Notes: generated by a model from the letters alone, not told the origin. Counted from the stretch's first letter, positions 1-6,801 are shown. The stretch is 9,098 nt of DNA from Nitrosomonadales bacterium (GCA_003235435.1 QJWF01000196.1:1-9098), one strand, 5' to 3'. Translations and numbers: made by a program.

Positions 1-848
1 ACGCGATCGCCCACCAGCGGATGTTTGAGATGCGCCATATGCACACGGATCTGGTGGGTACGCCCAGTTTCAAGCCTGCAACGCAGCAAGGTGCAACTCT
101 TAAACCTCTTTTCGATCCGATAGTGTGTGGCCGCGGGCTTGCCATTTTCCACCACCGCCATCTTGACGCGCTGGGTCGGGTGCCTGCCTACAGGTGCCTC
201 CACTTTTCCTTCCCGCGCAACCACTCCATACGCCAATGCAAGATATTCGCGCTGCACACTGCGTGCTCCCAGTTGCCTCACCAGCGCTGTTTGCGCGGTG
301 ACCGTCTTGGCCACCACCAGCAGACCGCTGGTATCCTTGTCGAGCCGGTGTACGATGCCGGCACGCGGCACACCGGCAAGTTGCGGCGCGTGGTGCAACA
401 ATGCGTTAAGCAATGTACCTTCCCAGTTGCCACTGCCCGGATGCACCACCAGCCCGGCCGGTTTGTTGATCACAAGCAAAGTATCATCCTCAAAGATTAT
501 GTCGAGCGTAATATCCTCCGCCAGATGCGGCCGCTCGGAAGGATGCGATCGCGGCAACACTATTAGCTTTTCGCCGCCCCAGACTTTTTGTTTGGCCGTT
601 GCATATTCACCGTTGACGGTGACCAGCCGCCCCGCGATCCATGCTTGCAGGCGGCTTCGCGAATACTCCGGCAGCAGTTTGGCAAGTGCCTGGTCAAGAC
701 GAAGGCCGGCGTAATCTTCCGGAACCTCGAACTGCAACGCGTCATGGCAATTTGTGTTCAAGTTAGTGTCAACGCCACCCGCGGATATCCGCGTAGTGGA
801 TTGCCTGCCTTTGGTATAATCGCCCAAATTATCTTTTGGATCAGTCAT
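1..848 (-). CDS. rluD: 23S rRNA pseudouridine synthase RluD, C-terminus cut off by the window edge
   Basis: RluD converts uridines in helix 69 of 23S rRNA (1911, 1915 and 1917 in E. coli) to pseudouridine and supports large-subunit maturation. About 282 codons are open on the minus strand and run off the left edge. An S4-like RNA-binding domain lies at about residues 45-105 (GLRLDQALAKLLPEYSRSRL). The catalytic domain follows, with NKPAGLVVHPG, the hallmark HRLDKDTSG carrying the catalytic Asp (residue 170 in this numbering), and LETGRTHQIRVHM near the edge. The start is uncertain. The ATG at 848 gives about 30 residues more than E. coli RluD, in which the catalytic Asp is residue 139. An in-frame TTG at 761-759 would place it at 141 but has no strong ribosome-binding site. 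The gene is divergent from bamD, as in E. coli. The family assignment is firm; only the start is open. Confidence 0.93.
   Translation of the reverse strand, partial: MTDPKDNLGDYTKGRQSTTRISAGGVDTNLNTNCHDALQFEVPEDYAGLRLDQALAKLLPEYSRSRLQAWIAGRLVTVNGEYATAKQKVWGGEKLIVLPRSHPSERPHLAEDITLDIIFEDDTLLVINKPAGLVVHPGSGNWEGTLLNALLHHAPQLAGVPRAGIVHRLDKDTSGLLVVAKTVTAQTALVRQLGARSVQREYLALAYGVVAREGKVEAPVGRHPTQRVKMAVVENGKPAATHYRIEKRFKSCTLLRCRLETGRTHQIRVHMAHLKHPLVGDR
812..820 (+). promoter_or_regulatory. Extended -10 promoter for bamD
   Basis: TGGTATAAT is a perfect -10 hexamer (815-820) with the TGn extension. This can compensate for the lack of a recognisable -35 about 17 bases upstream. Transcription would start near 827, leaving a leader of about 20 bases before the bamD ATG. 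The site lies inside the reading frame of the longest rluD version, which argues mildly for a downstream rluD start. Confidence 0.6.
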
Positions 849-1620
849 GCGCCATAGTTTAGCCGTATTCCTGCTTTTGACGTTAACCGCCTGCAGCTCA
901 TCGTCTCACCCGGATGGCAGCAACCAGGAAAAAATAGCCTCCGTCGAGGACATGTACACTGAAGCCAAGACAGCCCTCAATGATCAGAACTATGAATCCG
1001 CCATCAAGAAGTTCGAGTCCCTGCAATCGCGCTATCCTTACGGGCGTTACGCACAGCAGTCACAACTTGAGATCGCCTACGCCTATTACAAGCAGAGCGA
1101 GCCCGAGTCAGCCATCGCCGCCGCAGATCGCTTCATCAAGCAGTACCCGAACAACCCTCATGTCGACTATGCCTATTAGCTGAAGGGCTTGGCCGACTTC
1201 CACCGCGAGATCGGGTTTTTCGGCCTGCAGGGCGACCCGACCGAACGCGACCCCAAAGCGGCACAGGAATCGTTTGCGGCCTTCAAGGATCTGGTCGCCC
1301 GTTTTCCCGGCAGCAAATATGCGCCCGATGCCAGATTGCGCATGCAGTATCTTATCAACGCGCTGGCAAAATACGAGATCCATGTCGCCAGTTACTACCA
1401 TCTCCGCGGCGCATATATAGCGGCAGTAAACCGCGCCAAGGAAGTGCTGACGATGTATCCGAACTCTCCTTCCACGCGAGAAGCGCTGCAGATACTGGTA
1501 AAAGGATATGACGCGATGGGAATGGAAAAACTGCGCGATGATGCACAGCGCGTGCTCGACAAGAATTTCCCGGGAAATAAAGCCCCTTCGGCAAACACCG
1601 AAAGCGAGCAACCCTCATAG
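847..1620 (+). pseudogene. bamD: Outer membrane assembly lipoprotein BamD, interrupted by an in-frame TAG at codon 111
   Basis: BamD (ComL/YfiO) is the TPR lipoprotein that, with BamA, folds beta-barrel proteins into the outer membrane, and it is usually essential. The frame starts MRHSLAVFLLLTLTAC, a signal peptide with lipobox LTAC and lipidated Cys16. TPR-type helices follow, for example SAIKKFESLQSRYPYGRYA and AAADRFIKQYPNNPHVDYAY. TAG at 1177-1179 then stops translation. Directly behind it the same frame continues with LKGLADFHREIGFFGLQGD and YHLRGAYIAAVNRAKEVL to a natural TAG at 1618. The total is 257 codons, close to the 245 of E. coli BamD. No frameshift or other damage is visible. 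The affected position is Tyr in the homologues I remember (DYALYLKGL in Neisseria, DYVMYMRGL in E. coli), so TAC or TAT to TAG is a single substitution. The type reflects the stop only; sequencing error, suppression or a real lesion are all possible. Confidence 0.9.
1177..1179 (+). other. Premature amber codon inside bamD
   Basis: The codon is read as TAT TAG CTG AAG in the bamD frame, where the family expects Tyr-Leu-Lys/Arg-Gly. It sits in the middle of the TPR domain, so termination would leave about 94 mature residues and remove the C-terminal TPRs. The base after the stop is C, a context generally thought to favour some readthrough. TAG also ends this frame at 1618 and ends mlaA at 3018, both at natural protein ends, so TAG is not reassigned wholesale. 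Confidence 0.9.
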
Positions 1621-1660
1621 CGGTTATATCAATGTCTCTTACACATACCGGTTCCGGAGC

Positions 1661-2227
1661 ATGAAATTCTGCAGCCTGTGCGGCGCACCCGTCGAATTTC
1701 GTATCCCTGCTGATGACAACCGTGAGCGCCATGTATGCACTTCCTGTGGCGAAGTGCACTACCAGAATCCCAAAATGATCGTCGGTGCCATCCCGGAGTG
1801 GCAGGGAAACATTCTGCTGTGCCGCCGTGCCATCGAACCGCGCCAGGGATTGTGGACGCTGCCGGCCGGTTTTATGGAGAACGGAGAAACCACTGCCGAA
1901 GCAGCCGCACGAGAGACGCTCGAAGAAGCCAACGCCCAAGTTGCAATAGGCGATCTGTACACGCTCTACAACGTACCACATATCAACCAGGTGCACTTGC
2001 TGTTCCGCGCCACACTGTTGAACCCGGACTTCTCTCCAGGCGCGGAAAGCCTGGAAGTGCGGCTGTTCACCGAGCAGGATATCCCTTGGGACATGCTGGC
2101 TTTTCGTCCGGTGCGCTTCACGCTGCAGCACTACTTTGCAGACCGCACGAAAGGCTTGTTCCAGTTCCGCACCGGTGACATACCGCCACTCAAGATTACG
2201 CCGGTAGATTCCCTCAGCAAACCCTGA
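1661..2227 (+). CDS. Nudix hydrolase with N-terminal zinc ribbon
   Basis: This is a predicted 188-residue cytosolic Nudix hydrolase. The family cleaves nucleoside diphosphates linked to another group, such as NADH, FAD or ADP-ribose. An N-terminal zinc ribbon is formed by Cys4 and Cys7 (FCSLCG) and Cys26 and Cys29 (VCTSCG). The Nudix box begins at Gly70 and fits Gx5Ex7REUxEExGU (GFMENGETTAEAAARETLEE), except that the last Gly is Asn91. The metal-binding RE and EE residues are present. The zinc-ribbon layout resembles plant NUDX23-type FAD/ADP-ribose hydrolases and bacterial relatives, but the substrate cannot be read from sequence. The ATG at 1661 is chosen because the Cys motif begins directly after it. 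A GGAG lies only one base upstream, so initiation may be weak or coupled to bamD, whose stop is 40 bases before. Confidence 0.9.
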   Translation: MKFCSLCGAPVEFRIPADDNRERHVCTSCGEVHYQNPKMIVGAIPEWQGNILLCRRAIEPRQGLWTLPAGFMENGETTAEAAARETLEEANAQVAIGDLYTLYNVPHINQVHLLFRATLLNPDFSPGAESLEVRLFTEQDIPWDMLAFRPVRFTLQHYFADRTKGLFQFRTGDIPPLKITPVDSLSKP

Positions 2228-2264
2228 AACCCATCAGAAACTTTTCGGACGGCGTCTTTCTGCC

Positions 2265-2270
2265 TATAAT
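2265..2270 (+). promoter_or_regulatory. Candidate sigma-70 promoter (-10) for mlaA
   Basis: TATAAT lies at 2265-2270 in the short gap after the Nudix gene. The -35 position 17 bases upstream (2242-2247, TTTTCG) is a weak match. Transcription would start near 2277 and give a leader of about 27 bases. It suggests mlaA has its own promoter although the genes are close. Confidence 0.5.
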
Positions 2271-2303
2271 CCGGGACGTTGTTCCTGGACCGCACCAAAC
2301 CCC

Positions 2304-3020
2304 ATGGAAGAAATTCGCCCCACCTTACCGGCCTCAGCCTTGTTGATTGCCATGCTGCTTCTCACCGGTTGTGCCGGAGGACGAAACCCGGCCGACCCGC
2401 TTGAACCGCTCAATCGCGGCATATACAAGTTCAACGACAGCCTGGACAAGGCCGTCATCAAACCCGTCGCGCAAGGTTACAAGAAAGTGATGCCTGTAAC
2501 CGGCCAGATCATGGTGTTGAATTTCTTTTCCAACCTGGATGATGTCGTCGTCACCGCCAACGATTTCCTTCAGTTCAAGCTGGTGCAGGGATTTTCGGAT
2601 GGCATGCGTGTTGTGGTGAATTCCACGATCGGTGTCTTCGGGTTGATTGATGTTGCCTCGGCAGGGGGACTGAAAAAACACAATGAAGATTTTGGCCAGA
2701 CCCTGGGCAAGTGGGGAGTTGGCAACGGGCCCTACCTTGAGTTGCCGATCCTGGGTCCCAGCACAGTGAGAGATGGTGTCGGGATCTATGCCGATCTGCA
2801 TCTCGACCCGATGTACCAGATCGAAGACATTAGCGCCCGCAATCAAACTTACCTGGTCAGACTTTTCACCCATAGAGCCGAACTTCTTGACCAGGAAAAA
2901 GTTCTGGACGAGGCAATGATAGACCCCTACTCATTCAGACGGGACACTTATTTGCTCTACCGTAAAAACCTGGTGTATGACGGAAACCTGCCGCGAACAC
3001 GTTACGATCTTGAAGAATAG
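2304..3020 (+). CDS. mlaA: MlaA (VacJ) family outer membrane lipoprotein
   Basis: MlaA sits in the outer membrane, usually with a trimeric porin, and removes misplaced phospholipids from the outer leaflet. It passes them to the Mla transport pathway, keeping the membrane asymmetric. The 238-residue product has a lipoprotein signal (ALLIAMLLLTGC, lipidated Cys23). The family's characteristic N-terminal stretch follows (ADPLEPLNRGIYKFNDSLDK), then VNSTIGVFGLIDVAS and the segment ending in GVGNGPYLELPILGPSTVRD. The length is close to E. coli MlaA (251). The start ATG has no strong ribosome-binding site, but the signal peptide begins properly from it. The other mla genes (mlaBCDEF) are not in the window. 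It ends with TAG and is followed by candidate terminators. Confidence 0.94.
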   Translation: MEEIRPTLPASALLIAMLLLTGCAGGRNPADPLEPLNRGIYKFNDSLDKAVIKPVAQGYKKVMPVTGQIMVLNFFSNLDDVVVTANDFLQFKLVQGFSDGMRVVVNSTIGVFGLIDVASAGGLKKHNEDFGQTLGKWGVGNGPYLELPILGPSTVRDGVGIYADLHLDPMYQIEDISARNQTYLVRLFTHRAELLDQEKVLDEAMIDPYSFRRDTYLLYRKNLVYDGNLPRTRYDLEE

Positions 3021-3068
3021 GCTGATGCTGCCATACCTGACCAATTGCAAGAACCCTGTTATTGCCGG

Positions 3069-3096
3069 TCGTTGCAGCGCGACGATTGATTTTTTT
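3069..3096 (+). terminator. Candidate terminator of mlaA
   Basis: The stem TCGTTGC/GCGACGA (one G-U pair) with a three-base AGC loop occupies 3069-3085. A run of seven T follows at 3090-3096. The four-base gap before the T run makes it an imperfect example. Confidence 0.45.
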
Positions 3097-3121
3097 CCGG
3101 CGGCAAATCCCCATAAAAAAT

Positions 3122-3143
3122 AAGGCCTGCTTTCGCAGGCCTT
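3122..3143. terminator. Bidirectional terminator between mlaA and htpX
   Basis: A perfect nine-base-pair stem AAGGCCTGC/GCAGGCCTT encloses the loop TTTC. Read on the minus strand it is followed by TATTTTTT and should end htpX transcripts. Read on the plus strand it is followed by TCTTGTT, a weaker T tract. It lies 20 bases after the htpX stop codon. Confidence 0.75.
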
Positions 3144-3163
3144 TCTTGTTCCATCGTCAGCGC

Positions 3164-4045
3164 TTATACGGCAGAGCGCAACGCGGCGATTCGTTCGTCC
3201 AATGGCGGATGCGTCATGAACATTCGCGCAAAGCTCTTGCCGCCGGAGATGCCGAATGCGGCGATCTTCTCGGGCAATACTGTTTGTTCGTGATTGACCT
3301 TCAGGCGCTCCAGCGCGGCGATCATCTTATTGCGTCCTGCCAAACTGGCGCCTCCTGCATCAGCGCGGAATTCGCGCTGTCGTGAGAACCACATCACGAT
3401 GATGCTGGCCAGCACGCCGAGCACCAGTTGAGCGGCTATTTCCGCAACGAATGCGCCGATGCCAATTCCATTGCGGTCTTCGTTCTTGAGCAGAACGCGA
3501 TCGACGAAAAAACCGAACAGCTTTGCGAAAAATATCACGAAGGTGTTCACCACGCCCTGTATCAGCGCAAGCGTCACCATGTCGCCATTTGCCACGTGGC
3601 TGACTTCGTGTGCCAGCACGGCTTCAGCTTCGTCGCGGTTCATGTTTTGCAGCAATCCGGTGCTCACCGCGACCAGCGCATCGTTGCGGTTCCATCCGGT
3701 GGCGAACGCATTCACGTCCGGCGCATCGTAAATGGCCACTTCCGGCATGCCGATGCCGGCCACTTGCGCCTGTTTTCGCACGGTGTCCACCAGCCAGCGT
3801 TCGGTCGGATCGACCGGATTCTCAATGACCCGCGCACCGACCATGCGTTTGGCCGACCACTTTGACATCGCCAGCGAGATCAGCGAACCGGCAAATCCGA
3901 TCACAGCGGAGAGTACCAGCAGCGCCGAAAAATTGATGCCACCTGTTTCGTCCAGCCAGCGATCCACCCCAAGCAAGCGCAGCGTGATGTTTATCACGAA
4001 TACCACTGCCAGGTTGGTCAAAATAAACAAGAAAATCCTTTTCAT
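3164..4045 (-). CDS. htpX: Membrane zinc metalloprotease HtpX
   Basis: HtpX is an inner-membrane M48 protease with a cytosolic active site. It degrades misfolded membrane proteins and works alongside FtsH. The 293-residue product matches E. coli HtpX in length. Two N-terminal membrane segments (about 4-24 and 38-60) precede the zinc motif HEVSH at 146-150, where His146, Glu147 and His150 form the site. The third zinc ligand is the Glu of [13 protein letters not shown] at about 225. Two further hydrophobic segments flank this region (about 156-178 and 196-220). The C-terminal [14 protein letters not shown] is typical of the family. The ATG has a GGAG eight bases upstream (minus strand). It is convergent with mlaA and divergent from the membrane protein at 4156. 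A heat-shock promoter lies upstream. Confidence 0.96.
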   Translation of the reverse strand: MKRIFLFILTNLAVVFVINITLRLLGVDRWLDETGGINFSALLVLSAVIGFAGSLISLAMSKWSAKRMVGARVIENPVDPTERWLVDTVRKQAQVAGIGMPEVAIYDAPDVNAFATGWNRNDALVAVSTGLLQNMNRDEAEAVLAHEVSHVANGDMVTLALIQGVVNTFVIFFAKLFGFFVDRVLLKNEDRNGIGIGAFVAEIAAQLVLGVLASIIVMWFSRQREFRADAGGASLAGRNKMIAALERLKVNHEQTVLPEKIAAFGISGGKSFARMFMTHPPLDERIAALRSAV

Positions 4046-4112
4046 GCCTTCATCTCCATTATCGTTTTATTTGCGGAAAATCCCGACTTTGCTGGCACCA
4101 TCAGCCGTCCAT

Positions 4113-4142
4113 CAATGTGGGTTCACATCGCCGAATTTCAAG
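4113..4142 (-). promoter_or_regulatory. Sigma-32 (heat-shock) promoter of htpX
   Basis: On the minus strand a -35 CTTGAA (4142-4137) is followed after 16 bases by CCACATTG (4120-4113). The heat-shock consensus is CTTGAA, 13-17 bases, CCCCATNT, so the -35 is perfect and the -10 matches six of eight when N is taken as T. Transcription would start near 4106, about 60 bases before the htpX start. E. coli htpX is controlled by sigma-32, so the context agrees. This assignment is by eye. Confidence 0.6.
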
Positions 4143-4155
4143 AGTTGTTGCTGCG

Positions 4156-5016
4156 ATGATAAACTTGCAGAAATTCGATACTTCTATGGGGCATAAGTTG
4201 CAGGAGTTGCTTAATCATCCCGCAGTGCAGGCCGGCATGGCACCTTTCCTCGCCGCGCTGGTTGCAGCCGAGTTGTTCAATCGCCTCAAATTGAGCGGCC
4301 TGGCTATCATCGCCGGCTTTGCCGCAACGGTGTATCTGGCAAGTGACTTCAACTTCGATCCGCTCACCGCTGCGCGCAAGATCGTGCTATCCGGTTTGAT
4401 CGGCACCCTTATCGCCCTGCTGATCGATATATTGCGGATTCGCTGGTTCGGATCGCTGCTTCCAGTGATCGGCGGTGCAGCCGCCATTTGGACCGCACAA
4501 CGCATTTTCCAGCAACAGGAATCTCCGCTGGTGTTGCAGTGGGGCGCGGCCTGCGCGGCCTACGCCGGGATACTGATATGGGGCATGGACAAACTACTCG
4601 AGAAGGAACCGATACGCGCTGCAGGCGCTGCAACTGCATTGGGTTTAGGCACGGGCGCCGCAGCACTAGTCGGCGCGTCCGCGTTGCTCGGACAATTCGG
4701 ACTTGCGCTCGGTTCCGCTGCGGCCGCACACATGATGTTACAGATGTTCACCAAACAGGCGCTCTCCACCGGACGCGTGTTCACCTTTCCGCTCGCTCTG
4801 ATCGCCGGACTGACCGGCTGCATCGCAGTGCTCAGCGCCCAGCTTCCCTGGTTTGCCCTGATCATGCTGGCTGCCATTCCACTGGCAGCTCTGCTGGTGC
4901 CTTTGCCCAGTAATTCCATCCGTATCAACAGCCTGGTGCTGCTGATGCTGACCTTGTCCATCGCAGCGGGGTCGGTCTACTTGGCATGGCGCTCGGCCGG
5001 TGACGTGCCATTCTGA
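4156..5016 (+). CDS. Polytopic membrane protein of unknown function
   Basis: The product has 286 residues from this ATG, and about ten hydrophobic segments fill most of its length. They include APFLAALVAAELF, AIIAGFAATVYLA, IGTLIALLIDIL, LLPVIGGAAAIW, GAACAAYAGILIW, two Ala/Gly-rich segments and a C-terminal LLMLTLSIAAGSVYLAW. I recognise no transporter signature, catalytic motif or soluble domain. Short charged loops separate the segments, so it is an inner-membrane protein. The start is uncertain: an ATG at 4186 (MGHKLQELLNHP) is as plausible, and neither has a good ribosome-binding site. Reading further upstream would run into the htpX promoter. It is divergent from htpX and 87 bases ahead of the yceI-family gene, with no sign of a shared job. 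The reading frame is firm and the function is unknown. Confidence 0.85.
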   Translation: MINLQKFDTSMGHKLQELLNHPAVQAGMAPFLAALVAAELFNRLKLSGLAIIAGFAATVYLASDFNFDPLTAARKIVLSGLIGTLIALLIDILRIRWFGSLLPVIGGAAAIWTAQRIFQQQESPLVLQWGAACAAYAGILIWGMDKLLEKEPIRAAGAATALGLGTGAAALVGASALLGQFGLALGSAAAAHMMLQMFTKQALSTGRVFTFPLALIAGLTGCIAVLSAQLPWFALIMLAAIPLAALLVPLPSNSIRINSLVLLMLTLSIAAGSVYLAWRSAGDVPF

Positions 5017-5103
5017 ACCTCTACGATTTACAGAAGTCGAACTGGTTGATACGATGACTTTTCTAGCGATTGTTGAATGTTACCCAATAAGAAAGGAATA
5101 ATT

Positions 5104-5673
5104 ATGCACAGGAATGTTTTCGCAGTTCTCGCCTTTGGTATCGCGTTACCAGTTTCCGCCCTGGCCGCCGACAACTATACGATAGATCCGGCCCACACCT
5201 ACCCGCACTTCACAATCAGCCATCTGGGGTTTTCGACCATGCACGGCAGGTTTGACAAAACCAGCGGCAAAGTGACCATGGATCGTACCGCAAAGACCGG
5301 CTCTGTTGAAGTTGCGATCGAGACAGCCTCGATCAGCACCGGTTTTGCAAAGCGTGACGAGCATCTGCGCGGGCCTGACTTTTTCAACGCGGCGGAATTT
5401 CCGACCATCAACTACAAGTCCACCGCAATGCACTTCAAGGGTGACACGCCCGTCAGCGTGGACGGAAACCTGACGATATCGGGTGTCAGCAAGCCGGTCA
5501 CGCTGAATATCGGAGCGTTCAATTGCGGCACGAACCCGATGAGCAAAAAGGACACCTGCGGTGCCGCTGCAAGCGCCCAGATCAAGCGTTCAGACTTTGG
5601 TGTCAAATACGGTCTGCCCAATGTTGGCGATGACGTAAAACTGGAATTCGAGATCGAAGCGATCAAGGACTGA
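5104..5673 (+). CDS. YceI family periplasmic protein
   Basis: YceI proteins are secreted, lipocalin-like barrels that bind long isoprenoid or other amphiphilic molecules. Several are induced by base or osmotic stress, but their physiological role is poorly defined. The 189-residue product has a signal peptide (VFAVLAFGIALPVSALA, cleavage after residue 21). The family start NYTIDPAHTYPHFTISHLGF follows. Further on are FAKRDEHLRGPDFFNAAEFP, LTISGVSKPVTL and the C-terminal SDFGVKYGLPNVGDDVKLEF. Cys141 and Cys152 could form a disulfide, as in periplasmic members. The ATG at 5104 is preferred over the in-frame TTG at 5077. AAGGA lies six bases before it, and the signal peptide then has a normal N-region (MHRN). 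No convincing promoter was seen in the 87-base gap before it, and a strong terminator follows. Confidence 0.95.
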   Translation: MHRNVFAVLAFGIALPVSALAADNYTIDPAHTYPHFTISHLGFSTMHGRFDKTSGKVTMDRTAKTGSVEVAIETASISTGFAKRDEHLRGPDFFNAAEFPTINYKSTAMHFKGDTPVSVDGNLTISGVSKPVTLNIGAFNCGTNPMSKKDTCGAAASAQIKRSDFGVKYGLPNVGDDVKLEFEIEAIKD

Positions 5674-5692
5674 CACGAAATCCATATTGAAG

Positions 5693-5721
5693 AAAAGGCA
5701 GTCTTTGCTGACTGCCTTTTT
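5693..5721 (+). terminator. Rho-independent terminator after the yceI-family gene
   Basis: An 11-base-pair stem AAAAGGCAGTC/GACTGCCTTTT around the loop TTTGCT ends in a T run. It starts 19 bases after the stop codon. The A-rich left arm lets it work partly on the opposite strand, but no minus-strand gene ends here. Confidence 0.85.
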
Positions 5722-5797
5722 CATCTTCGGGATGTCAGCACAATGATGCCATGAATAGTTCAACAAGCCGAAGGATGTATTTTCAAAGAGGGTACAA

Positions 5798-5995
5798 ATG
5801 GAAAAGATCGAAGAAATAGAGTTGAAAGCACATCGCAATGAACTCATTGCCGACATGAAAGGCCTGGTGGACAAATACCGTGCGATATTCGGCTGGGATA
5901 TTCCTGATATCGATCAAAAGGCAGCCGACAAGCTTATCTTCGCTGCGATACGCAAAGAACTGGATAATATCGAAAAGGAACTGCTGGCAAAGTGA
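5798..5995 (+). CDS. Small helical protein of unknown function (65 residues)
   Basis: MEKIEEIELKAHRNELIADM opens a highly charged, helix-prone protein. A short central FGWDIPDIDQ segment, with the only Trp and Pro residues, is followed by a second charged helix ending KELDNIEKELLAK. This looks like two amphipathic helices joined by a turn, so a helical hairpin or coiled-coil oligomer is likely. There is no signal peptide or membrane segment, so it should be cytosolic. An AGAGG ribosome-binding site sits a few bases upstream of the ATG, which supports real translation. The terminator at 5693-5721 separates it from the gene before. I do not recognise the family. Confidence 0.75.
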   Translation: MEKIEEIELKAHRNELIADMKGLVDKYRAIFGWDIPDIDQKAADKLIFAAIRKELDNIEKELLAK

Positions 5996-6246
5996 TCCTG
6001 CAACGGCAGATCCTCTGCGCGACAAGGAATGTACCGGCGGATACGTTCTCGATTTGTTACGTGTTCGGCAAATAGTGCCTGTTGTCCTGGCTGAGAGTAA
6101 GATGCGGACCCGACCCTGACAGGAAGGGCGTTTGGAATTGAGTGTACGATTGGCGGATGATGCACTTCAACTTTCCCCTGATCGTTTGTCCGAGGTAAAA
6201 GGACAGCACAAGTGAAAGTCGCACAACGTCTCCAGGGAAATCATGT

Positions 6247-6702
6247 ATGCCAGCACTGTTCAGATCATTCCAGACATCAATCATGACATCGTTGCTTGCC
6301 TTCACATGCAACGCGGCGCAGGCCGGCGATGATTCTTTATGGCTGACAAGCGGATTGCGCTCCTGGCACACCAACCAAGACCAGCGGAAATACAGGGAGA
6401 ACAATGACGGGATTGGTTTATCCTACGAAATGCCTTACGACGTTAACATGGTCGCCGGCACATTCATGAATAGCGATAATCGCCGAAGCAATTACTTCGG
6501 TGCGAGTTACCAACCTGTGGACATCCTTGGCGTCCGTCTTGGGGTCATGGGCGCATTGTTCAGTGGTTATACTTCCGCCAATTTTGAAGCCACATTGATA
6601 CCGATGGCGAGTTACGAATACAAAAGGGTCGGAGTCAATTTGTTCTGGGTCCCGTCAAAAGTTACCGGATTGCAGCTTAAGTTCAAGCTGGCAGATGTCT
6701 GA
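6247..6702 (+). CDS. Secreted beta-barrel-like protein with PagP-like features
   Basis: The product has 151 residues. A signal peptide (MPALFRSFQTSIMTSLLAFT, cleavage after AQA at residue 26) leaves a mature chain of about 125 residues. Alternating, Gly- and aromatic-rich segments such as NYFGASYQPVDILGVRLGVM and ASYEYKRVGVNLFWVP, with the ending GLQLKFKL, suggest a small outer-membrane barrel. By eye the order of motifs resembles PagP, the lipid A palmitoyltransferase: SWH (His41, at the place of PagP catalytic His33), KYRENNDGIGLSY (compare RYNERPWGGGFGLS), and FMNSD (compare FKDSW). The catalytic Asp of PagP is Asn75 here and Ser76 is kept. Many uncharacterised proteobacterial and phage proteins share this pattern, so enzyme activity should not be assumed. 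AGGG about ten bases upstream supports the start. It converges with amt. Confidence 0.8.
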   Translation: MPALFRSFQTSIMTSLLAFTCNAAQAGDDSLWLTSGLRSWHTNQDQRKYRENNDGIGLSYEMPYDVNMVAGTFMNSDNRRSNYFGASYQPVDILGVRLGVMGALFSGYTSANFEATLIPMASYEYKRVGVNLFWVPSKVTGLQLKFKLADV

Positions 6703-6730
6703 ATGATCTCAGAGATTACTATTCCATAAA

Positions 6731-6758
6731 CCAGAACTTCGCGAAGCGCACATTCTGG
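6731..6758. terminator. Hairpin between the convergent barrel gene and amt
   Basis: CCAGAA and TTCTGG can pair (6731-6736 with 6753-6758) around a loop containing the perfect palindrome CTTCGCGAAG (6737-6746). It sits in the 99-base gap between two convergent genes, where a shared terminator would be expected. It lacks a proper T run in either direction, so intrinsic termination is doubtful. Confidence 0.3.
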
Positions 6759-6801
6759 CAAATTCGGACAGACTTTATAACTTTGGTTTCATCAAAAATG
6801 T

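Noticed and set aside
3..550. Two copies of the palindrome GCGATCGC (3-10 and about 544-551), like the HIP1 repeat.
   Set aside because: Both are within rluD codons; two copies in GC-rich coding DNA are not remarkable and the genes are not cyanobacterial.
721..747. GGAACCT followed by TCATGG upstream of bamD, resembling a sigma-E promoter (E. coli bamD is in the sigma-E regulon).
   Set aside because: The spacing is about 14 bases and the -10 match is poor. The site lies inside rluD coding sequence, while a much better -10 is present at 815-820.
1189..1620. A separate gene starting at TTG 1189 for the second half of BamD.
   Set aside because: The AAGGG before it is only one base from the TTG, too close for initiation. 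The sequence continues the bamD frame exactly, so it is better described as part of bamD.
1508..1660. N-terminal extension of the zinc-ribbon Nudix protein overlapping the bamD end.
   Set aside because: These codons are the shifted frame of bamD. The conserved Cys motif begins right after the ATG at 1661.
2271..2288. Hairpin CCGGGA/TCCTGG just after the mlaA -10 box.
   Set aside because: Six base pairs including a G-U pair, with no T run, at the very start of the transcript; probably chance.
5046..5074. TTGATA as a -35 box for the yceI-family gene.
   Set aside because: No acceptable -10 hexamer lies at 16-18 bases spacing.
5996..6246. 251-base gap between the 65-residue gene and the barrel gene.
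   Set aside because: Open frames on both strands look like chance. A five-base stem (TGTCC/GGACA) and a GCAGA/TCTGC hairpin are too weak to call, and I see no promoter, RNA or repeat I could defend.
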